DNA of 64,000 bases from CAWJPY01 sp963844865 (GTDB lineage: Bacteria; Acidobacteriota; Thermoanaerobaculia; Thermoanaerobaculales; Sulfomarinibacteraceae). The stretch spans positions 1-64,000 of the forward strand of contig CAWJPY010000013.1 of NCBI GenBank assembly GCA_963844865.1, in the 5' to 3' direction. A model generated the notes under the pieces. It was not told the DNA's origin. It saw only the letters and a program-made list of their open reading frames with translations, and did no database searches. Every line of letters starts with the position of its first letter. Within the stretch, counting starts at the first letter, position 1. Made by a program: the position numbers and the translations under genes. Below are positions 58,370-64,000 of this stretch, in pieces.

Positions 58370-60789
58370 GGGGTGCTCCTTGGGGGCGTGCGGTAGCGAC
58401 CGGAGTGAAAAGCGTGCCACCACACCGGGAGGAGGAAGACGGAGATCAGGGTCACGATGACGACACCGGTGACGCACACCCGGCCGAGGCTGGCCAGGCC
58501 GGCGTTGGAGGCGAAGGCCAGGGTGCCGAAGGCGCAGGCGGTGGACGCCCCGCACAGCAGGATCGCCCGGCCTACGGAGCGGCGCACAAGCACCGTGTCG
58601 GCACCGGTCCGCTTGAGGGCGAGCTGGGTGTGGATGCTGTAGTCCACGCCGGCCCCGAAGAGCAGCGGCAGCACGATGACGTTCATCAGGTTCCAGGACA
58701 TCCCGGTCACCGCCATCACCGCCATCAGGACGGCCAGGCTGAGGAGCAGTGTGAAGACGCTGAGGACGATCTCGCCGGGACGACGGAAGGTGAGGGCCAG
58801 CAGCACCAGCAGGGCGATCCCCATGGGGATCAGCACCCGGCCCACGTCGGCGCGCACGATCTTCAGCAGGGAGGTGCTCAGGAGGGGCCAGCTGAAGAGA
58901 TAGGCGTCGCTCGTGGAGGCCAGGTTGTCGGCGAGGGCGAAGAGCCGGGTGCGGCTGGCGCCGTCGGCGGCCCGGACGCGACCCAGGGCCAGGACACGCC
59001 CCGGCTCCCGGGCGGCGAACTGGTCGAACAGCCAGCGCACCCCGGGACGGCGGGGCCACGCCACACCCTCGTCGGCTGCGAAGCGACCCCAGTCGCGGAG
59101 TGCGCTGTCGGTGATGGTGAGGGCCTTGGGGCTGAAGCCCGCCGCCAGAGCCGCCGCGCGGGCGGCCTGCAGGCGGCCGGAGAGCCAGCGCGCGGTGTCG
59201 CGGTTCTCCTGCTGCCGGGTCGGGTGCGGCCACAACACGTCGGGCAGGTCGAACCCGGAGAGAAGCCCGGCGTCGACGGCGTCGTGGAGCGTCTTCCTGG
59301 CGTCCGCCAGGCGCGTCGCCACGTCGCGATCATCGCGGCCCGGGACGACGAGCCACATGGCGTCGCCGTAGCCTCCGATCTCCTTCTCGAGCACGGCCAT
59401 CGCCGCCCTCGCCCGTCCCCCCTTCGGCCCCAGCTCCTGGGTGCTCACGTCCAGGTGGGGGCGCTTCTGAGACAGCACCCCGGCCGCAGCCGCCACCGCC
59501 ACGAGGGTGATCAGCCATGCCGCGGGATGGCCGGGCCAGGGCTGGCGGGATGGGGGGCCGGTGGGGGCGGAGGCCGCCGGTGGTGGCGTGTCCCCCGGGG
59601 AGGGACGGACCGAGAGCAGGGGGGGCAGGTAGGCCACCAGCATGGTCGCCGCCGCGATGAGGATGCCGGCGCCCACCAGCACCCCGAGCTGGGTGAGGCC
59701 GGGGAGGCTGCTGCGGCCGATGAGGAAGAAGGCCACCGCCGTCGTGATGGCCGACCAGAAGATGCTGGGCGCCACCTCTCGTCGATGGTCGCCCACCCCA
59801 CGATGGGGATGCACCACCAGCTCCTGGTAGAGGATGAGGCCGTAGTCCGCGGCCAGGCCGGCCAGGATCGCCGCGAAGCCGAGGCTCACCGTCTGGATGG
59901 TGCCGAGCACGGCCTCGCCGATCACCACCGTCGCGCTCATGATGAGGATCAGGAGGGCCACCAGCCACAGCAGGGGCACCCAGCGCCGGTGGGCGAGCCA
60001 GAACAGGCCGGCCACCAGGAGCAGCGTGCCGATGGCGGACTGGACGATGTCGTTGAGGAGGCCGGTGCCGAGCTCGGACACGAAGGCCGGGTTGCCGGTG
60101 ATGCCGATGGTGATCGGGTCCTCGGAGGCGAAGCCCCGGTGCCAGCGGGTGGTGAAGGCCGTGACCTGTCGCACCCACGCCCGCTGCACCCAGAAGCTGG
60201 TGTCTCGGACCGGCGGCTCCACCATCAGAATGCGGAAGCGGCCGTCCGCCGACGCGAAGGGGTTGCCCGCAAGGCCCGAGGAAATCTGCGAGGAGATGCG
60301 GTCCACCACGTCCAGCAGGCGGTAGGGGTCCCGGGCCAGGCGCCCCACCACGTCCGGCCGCATGGAGGTCGTCATCTGGTCCAGGGTCTCCTCGAGCACC
60401 CGCTCGAGGTTGCCGTCCCGAAAGCGCTCCGCCAGGTGGGCGAAGTCCGCGGGGGGCTGATTGAACCAGAGGTAGGCCACCAGCTCCCCGAGGTCCTCGG
60501 GGTCGTGGAACGGGTCGCGCCAGAAGACCTGGGAGGTGAGCCCCGAGGAGGCGAGGTCCGTGGCGAGGGACTCCACCGCCCTGTCGGTGAGATCGGAGCT
60601 GGACGAGTGCACGCTGACGATGAGGTCGCGGGTCGCGCCGAAGTGGCCCTGGTAGAGGCGCAGGCCCTCCACCATCCGCGAGCCCGTGGGCAGCAGATCG
60701 AAGACGTCGGCGTTGAGGCTCAGACGAGCCATGGCAACCACGATGAGGACCGCCGTCAGGACGCCGACGCCGACCGCCCAGCGTCTCAT
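58366..60789 (-). CDS. RND/MMPL-family lipid exporter (HpnN-like)
   Basis: An 807-residue inner-membrane exporter with two repeats, each of one helix, a periplasmic domain and five helices. VSLGFAAILAGLAADYGLIL and VLPLLFGAGVDYSIHTQLAL are the paired GxxxDY proton-relay motifs of MMPL/HpnN proteins. Such proteins move hopanoids or other lipids out of the inner membrane. It overlaps its upstream lipoprotein gene and downstream LolA gene by 4 nt (ATGA), so it is made in step with them. It is not a drug pump like the RND protein at 10321. Confidence 0.88.
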   Translation of the reverse strand: MRRWAVGVGVLTAVLIVVAMARLSLNADVFDLLPTGSRMVEGLRLYQGHFGATRDLIVSVHSSSSDLTDRAVESLATDLASSGLTSQVFWRDPFHDPEDLGELVAYLWFNQPPADFAHLAERFRDGNLERVLEETLDQMTTSMRPDVVGRLARDPYRLLDVVDRISSQISSGLAGNPFASADGRFRILMVEPPVRDTSFWVQRAWVRQVTAFTTRWHRGFASEDPITIGITGNPAFVSELGTGLLNDIVQSAIGTLLLVAGLFWLAHRRWVPLLWLVALLILIMSATVVIGEAVLGTIQTVSLGFAAILAGLAADYGLILYQELVVHPHRGVGDHRREVAPSIFWSAITTAVAFFLIGRSSLPGLTQLGVLVGAGILIAAATMLVAYLPPLLSVRPSPGDTPPPAASAPTGPPSRQPWPGHPAAWLITLVAVAAAAGVLSQKRPHLDVSTQELGPKGGRARAAMAVLEKEIGGYGDAMWLVVPGRDDRDVATRLADARKTLHDAVDAGLLSGFDLPDVLWPHPTRQQENRDTARWLSGRLQAARAAALAAGFSPKALTITDSALRDWGRFAADEGVAWPRRPGVRWLFDQFAAREPGRVLALGRVRAADGASRTRLFALADNLASTSDAYLFSWPLLSTSLLKIVRADVGRVLIPMGIALLVLLALTFRRPGEIVLSVFTLLLSLAVLMAVMAVTGMSWNLMNVIVLPLLFGAGVDYSIHTQLALKRTGADTVLVRRSVGRAILLCGASTACAFGTLAFASNAGLASLGRVCVTGVVIVTLISVFLLPVWWHAFHSGRYRTPPRSTP

Positions 60790-61295
60790 GGGTCCAGCAC
60801 CAACCGGATGCGCTCACCGGACCTGGGGTTGGAGAGGAGCCACGTGTCCTGCCCGGGATGGGTCGCCGTCCAGCGTCCGGGCGGCGCACCGCCGCCGATG
60901 ATCTCCGGCAGCCAGAACCACACGAAGCGTTTCGGAGGCTTGCCGCAGCCCGCGTAGGCATGACCACCCTGCACGAGGTCGATCCTCCACACGTCGTCGG
61001 CCAGGCGCGCCGTGAAGATGGGGACCGGGGGCTTGGAGAGGCTCACCATGACCTCCCCGTCGCCGCGACGGGCGATGATCACCTCGCCGGCGATGGCGGG
61101 TTGGTCCGTTCCTCTCGTCCACAGCGCCTGGCCGGTCCACACCGTCCAGCCGGGCGCCGACAGGTCCACGGCCGGCACGTGCAACAAGCTCGCGCACCCG
61201 CCGAGGATCCCCACCGCGATCGGTACTCCCAACCAGCGGGCCAGTCCCCGGCGCGGGGATCGGGGCAGGATGGTGGGTCGCCGGGGCCCCATCAT
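60786..61295 (-). CDS. Hypothetical lipoprotein of a lipid-export operon
   Basis: A 169-residue protein with a lipobox (VGILGGCAS). The rest is beta-rich (GEVIIARRGDGEVMVSLSKP, VWRIDLVQGGHAYAGCGKPP). I do not recognise the family; DUF3261-type lipoproteins of aryl-polyene clusters occupy the same position but the match is unproven. Two Cys are present. It starts at ATG 61295 within the stop of the glycosyltransferase (ATGA) and ends within the start of the MMPL gene. Its place suggests a link between exporter and outer-membrane acceptor. Confidence 0.6.
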   Translation of the reverse strand: MMGPRRPTILPRSPRRGLARWLGVPIAVGILGGCASLLHVPAVDLSAPGWTVWTGQALWTRGTDQPAIAGEVIIARRGDGEVMVSLSKPPVPIFTARLADDVWRIDLVQGGHAYAGCGKPPKRFVWFWLPEIIGGGAPPGRWTATHPGQDTWLLSNPRSGERIRLVLDP

Positions 61296-62482
61296 CTCGA
61301 ACCCCGGTGAAGATCGGGGCGCACCTCGTCGACGGGTGTCGTCGCCGCGGGGGCGGCCTGGCGCGGGGCCCACCAGGAGCGGCCCCGCCACATGATGGGC
61401 CAGGGGAGCCAGCAGGCGATCCACGTGAGGGACCTCACGATGCTCCAGAGTGGCACGGCGGGGAGGCGCCGCAGCGGGAGTGGGCAGCGCAGGCGACGGC
61501 AGATGAGCAGCGCCGCTCCGATGTCCAGGGTCAGGACCGCGAGCGCGCCGAGCCATGGCAGGCCTCGTCCGGGCTCGAGCGCCAGCAAGGTCAGCCAGCC
61601 GAGCAGCGGGAGCACGGCGAGCTGGCCCGCGAATGCCTGAGGCCGACACCAGCGGATGGTCTTCTGCCATCTCAGGTAATGGAGGATGGCGTCACGCCAG
61701 CCCTCCGCGGCCGGCACCGTCGTCAGTCGCATGGTGCCAAGACGGGCGGGTCCGAGGAGCCGGCCCAGGTGGAAGTCGTCCGCCAGACAGCTTCCGAGGT
61801 ACTCCCAGTCCACACGTCGGTGGAACCGCTCGGCCTCGAACAGCATTCCGGATCCGAACCCGAACCGGATCCTCTTGAGACGGTCGAGCAGGACCGCCCC
61901 CGGATAGAACTCCAGGTTCACGAACAGCGTGTCCAGCACGGCGGCTGCACCTGTCGCACTCCGGATCAGGTAGGGGGAGGTGAGAAAGGGCACGCCGAGG
62001 CGGGCGAAGTCCTCTCTGAGGGAGCGCACAGTGCCCGGTGGGGCCTGGATGTCGGCATCGCTCCAGAACCAGAGCTCACCCGTGGCCCGTTGGGCGAGGA
62101 TCCGCATCCAGGAGACCTTGGGGTTGGCGTGACGCCCATGAGGATCCGGATGGCTCACCAGCACGATTCGCGCCTCCGGGTGGGCTCGCCGGAGGCGCTG
62201 GAGCAGACGGCCGACGGCCTCCTCGTCCCGCGCGTGACACCCGACGAGCAGCTCGGAGCCCCCATCCAGGTCGGCCGCGAAGGACGCCAGACCGCGCTCC
62301 AGCAGGGCGAGCTCGCGCTCGCCGAGGGGACTCGGCAGGGCCTTGAAGATGCTGATTCGCCGCTCGTCCAGAGGGCCCGGGGCGGGGCCCCGTTCCTCCG
62401 CGGTCCACACCAGGATTGCGGCAGCGATCCACCACGCGGCCCCGAGAGCGGTCCACACCGCCAGGAGCAGCACCCACGTCAT
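61292..62482 (-). CDS. HpnI-like (ceramide glucosyltransferase family) membrane glycosyltransferase
   Basis: A 396-residue GT21-type enzyme. An N-terminal helix (LLLAVWTALGAAWWIAAAIL) precedes the GT-A domain: SIFKALPSPLGERE, LLVGCHARDEEAV, NPKVSWMRILAQ, ELWFWSDADIQAPP (DxD) and EYLGSCLADDFHLGRLL. RYLRWQ-type QxxRW is seen as HYLRWQKTIRW. C-terminal helices follow. HpnI in hopanoid synthesis adds N-acetylglucosamine; here no squalene-hopene cyclase is visible. It overlaps its neighbours by 4 nt on both sides. Confidence 0.82.
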   Translation of the reverse strand: MTWVLLLAVWTALGAAWWIAAAILVWTAEERGPAPGPLDERRISIFKALPSPLGERELALLERGLASFAADLDGGSELLVGCHARDEEAVGRLLQRLRRAHPEARIVLVSHPDPHGRHANPKVSWMRILAQRATGELWFWSDADIQAPPGTVRSLREDFARLGVPFLTSPYLIRSATGAAAVLDTLFVNLEFYPGAVLLDRLKRIRFGFGSGMLFEAERFHRRVDWEYLGSCLADDFHLGRLLGPARLGTMRLTTVPAAEGWRDAILHYLRWQKTIRWCRPQAFAGQLAVLPLLGWLTLLALEPGRGLPWLGALAVLTLDIGAALLICRRLRCPLPLRRLPAVPLWSIVRSLTWIACWLPWPIMWRGRSWWAPRQAAPAATTPVDEVRPDLHRGSR

Positions 62483-63255
62483 GGGGAGGCGCGGCCCGAC
62501 TTGGTCGCCACGGGCGCCGTCCCGCCGGTGGTGGCGGGGCGCACCAGCGGCTCCCGGTCGCGGCGGCGGCGGCGGCCGGCGGTGAACCACCAGCCGCCGA
62601 GGAGGGCGTTGAAGAGGATGAACGCCGCCGCGTACCCGGCGCCGACCAGGGCGCGCTGCGACCCGTGGGTGGCCATCAGAGTCGAGATGAAGGTGGTGTG
62701 GATGACCGTCGACGGCACCAGGCCGAGGAAGCTCGCGGCCACGAACCGGCCCACCTCCACCCCCGCGAGGGCGGCGCCGAAGTTCACGACGGGGAAGGGC
62801 AGGGGCAGGAATCGGGTCTGCACCAGGGGCCAGAACCCGTGCCGCTCGAGCGCTCTCTCGGCCCGGCGCAGACGGTCCCCGGTCACCCGGGTGACGAAGT
62901 CGCGGCCGAGGGCCCGGGCCAGGAGGTAGCTGAGGGCTGCCCCCAGGAGCAACCCGACCGTGTTGTACACAGAGCCTCGCACGGCGCCGAACACCGCCCC
63001 GCCCACCAGGAGGGGGGCCATGGGCAGGCCGAGGGGGGCGAGCACCACGTACAGGCCCACGAGCAGGAGCGGCGACCACCACAGGCCGCGCAGGTCCCCG
63101 AGGACCGTCATCAGGGTCTGCTCGTCGAGCAGGGTACCCAGGGGAGTGAAGCGTGCGAGCACCAGGCCGGCGCCGAGGAGGGCGGCGAAGAACCCGAGGC
63201 GCAGCCACAGGTGCGGGGGGATGCGCCGCGTTCTGCTGCCGCTGGGTGCCGCCAT
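62479..63255 (-). CDS. TVP38/TMEM64-family (DedA-like) membrane protein
   Basis: A 258-residue inner-membrane protein. PLGLPMAPLLVGGAVFGAVR and TRFLPLPFPVVNFGAALAGV are the two conserved re-entrant motifs of the SNARE-associated/TVP38 family. A basic Arg-rich tail (AGRRRRRDRE) ends it. Relatives are thought to scramble or flip phospholipids. It heads the five-gene coupled operon. GAGGAG lies about 8 nt before the ATG at 63255. Confidence 0.85.
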   Translation of the reverse strand: MAAPSGSRTRRIPPHLWLRLGFFAALLGAGLVLARFTPLGTLLDEQTLMTVLGDLRGLWWSPLLLVGLYVVLAPLGLPMAPLLVGGAVFGAVRGSVYNTVGLLLGAALSYLLARALGRDFVTRVTGDRLRRAERALERHGFWPLVQTRFLPLPFPVVNFGAALAGVEVGRFVAASFLGLVPSTVIHTTFISTLMATHGSQRALVGAGYAAAFILFNALLGGWWFTAGRRRRRDREPLVRPATTGGTAPVATKSGRASP

Positions 63256-63696
63256 CACAGGATCTCCTCGCCGGGGGGCTCGATCCGTGTCGGCGGCGCA
63301 CGCTGCGCCCGAAAGGCGGCACGACGAGCCGACGTCTGATGCCCGGACCGAGCTGCTGGGGGCCTCGCCGCCTTCCGACGCTCCCCGGGAAGTATACATG
63401 CCGCCGTACCGCCCCCGGCCCGAGCCGCGCGGGTGTCGTGGGCGCGGGGAGGGAGGAGTGCGCCCTCCGGTCGGCGCGCGGGCGGATCGAGAATCGGGCA
63501 CGCAGAGCTCCTCCGACCTGCGCTCCCTGGGGAGGCGCTTCCGGTCGGGCTCCTCCCTCCGGTGCGGTGCGGAGCCGCTCGGCGCCGCGCCCGGCGGCAC
63601 TGGAGGATGTCCAGGCCGGGACCACCGGCGAAGCCCGGGCTCGACCCTGGAAGCGGCCCGATGGACCCCGCCGCCGGAGTCGCTACAGTCGATGAG
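63256..63696. other. 441-nt divergent intergenic region
   Basis: It must contain the promoters of the lipid-export operon (minus) and of the last gene (plus). TATACT on the minus strand near 63393-63398 is the only AT-rich box in a GC-rich region. TACAGT (63684-63689) lies 7 nt before the plus-strand start. No repeat or RNA gene is recognised. Confidence 0.35.
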
Positions 63697-64000
63697 ATGC
63701 CTGCACGGCGCACCTGGTTGCTGCTGGTGGCTGCGGTTTTCCTCGCCCTGTGCCCGGCGGCGGCGTCCGCTCCCCAACTGCCCGCCGGGCTGCAGAGGCT
63801 GGAGGGGCACTGGGTGTATGCCGGCGGAGACGACGAGCGCCAGGCGCGTCTGGACGCCATCGACGCGACGGTTCGACAGATGTCCTTCTTTGTCCGCTTC
63901 ATCGCCCGCCGCATGATCCGCGAGGCCACCGCCATCCCTCCCGGCTACACCATCACCGTCCACGACCACCAGGTGAGGGTGCGCAAGGACGACGACCGGG
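63697..64000 (+). CDS. Secreted hypothetical protein, cut by window end
   Basis: 101 codons are visible. The N-terminus is a signal peptide (TWLLLVAAVFLALCPAAASA), followed by LQRLEGHWVYAGGDDERQAR, DATVRQMSFFVRFIARRMIR and IPPGYTITVHDHQVRVRK. This looks like a small periplasmic beta-barrel-like domain with a LEGxWxY start, but I do not recognise the family. The ATG at 63697 is chosen because it opens a proper signal peptide. No Shine-Dalgarno is clear; TACAGT ends 7 nt upstream, as in other apparently leaderless genes here. Confidence 0.6.
   Translation, partial: MPARRTWLLLVAAVFLALCPAAASAPQLPAGLQRLEGHWVYAGGDDERQARLDAIDATVRQMSFFVRFIARRMIREATAIPPGYTITVHDHQVRVRKDDDR

Noticed and set aside
58255..60957. 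A 900-codon plus-strand frame over the MMPL exporter
   Set aside because: It is a shadow of an intact MMPL gene with paired GxxxDY motifs.
57608..63255. Complete hopanoid biosynthesis cluster
   Set aside because: HpnI-, HpnK- and HpnN-like genes are present, but no squalene-hopene cyclase, squalene synthase or HpnH/HpnJ is in the window.

Overview
This is a very GC-rich bacterial window (about 70% G+C by eye) with roughly 48 protein genes and no rRNA, tRNA, CRISPR array or complete insertion sequence that I could find. An Oar-type TonB-dependent receptor with a carboxypeptidase-like N-terminal domain, a tricorn protease homologue, DUF362/DUF6599 proteins, multihaem cytochrome c and several acyl-CoA enzymes suggest an environmental Gram-negative bacterium. 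Acidobacteriota is my first guess, with a deltaproteobacterium-like phylum as the alternative. This is inference from gene content, not a phylogeny.

Layout. 1-10 kb: asparagine synthetase (cut by the left edge), a VirJ/AcvB-like hydrolase, a PEMT-like methyltransferase, an ArnT-like glycosyltransferase, then a TonB receptor followed 13 nt later by a GGT-family lipoprotein. 10-16 kb: a TolC-adaptor-RND efflux operon on the minus strand. 16-20.4 kb: a tricorn protease gene and a divergent membrane-anchored cytochrome c. 20.6-25.5 kb: a four-helix-bundle (IVP-like) gene embedded in short-repeat DNA, a MoxR-VWA-methyltransferase cluster, and a DedA protein. 25.6-36.2 kb: acyl-CoA metabolism (two crotonases, an acyl-CoA dehydrogenase, an ADP-forming acyl-CoA synthetase) interrupted by BipA, CHRD, SDR, OsmC, histidine phosphatase and a small zinc ribbon. 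36.3-43.1 kb: a DUF4412 protein, an S9 peptidase, and a redox operon in which an octahaem cytochrome c is fused to a formate-dehydrogenase-gamma-like cytochrome b, followed by DUF362 and DUF6599. 43.5-48.9 kb: MtgA, a second GGT-family lipoprotein, a flippase-like protein and a GT2. 50.8-54.6 kb: a succinate dehydrogenase/fumarate reductase FAD + FeS pair with HdrB- and HdrC-like subunits and no membrane anchor. 54.7-63.3 kb: a sulfotransferase, a YdjC/HpnK-like deacetylase, and a five-gene minus-strand operon (TVP38, HpnI-like GT, lipoprotein, MMPL exporter, LolA) in which every junction is a 4-nt ATGA overlap. The window ends inside a secreted protein gene.

Two blocks (about 11.8-19.4 kb, excluding the adaptor gene, and 51.2-53.1 kb) carry dense single-base indels. 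The affected proteins (RND pump, TolC, tricorn, FrdA, FrdB) can be read through by switching frame and keep their key residues. I treat these as probable sequence errors and annotate full-length genes. Genes elsewhere are intact.

Most non-operonic intergenic regions carry degenerate 6-7-base repeat tracts, REP-like palindromes and short dispersed repeats. The IVP-like gene is flanked on both sides by such tracts, and a decayed piece of the same gene lies next to one at 10.25 kb. The findings I rate highest are the octahaem-cytochrome b fusion with its two partner genes, the two GGT-like lipoproteins that have lost the gamma-glutamyl-binding residues, the coupled glycolipid-type export operon, the Hdr-linked fumarate reductase, and the repeat/IVP element family.
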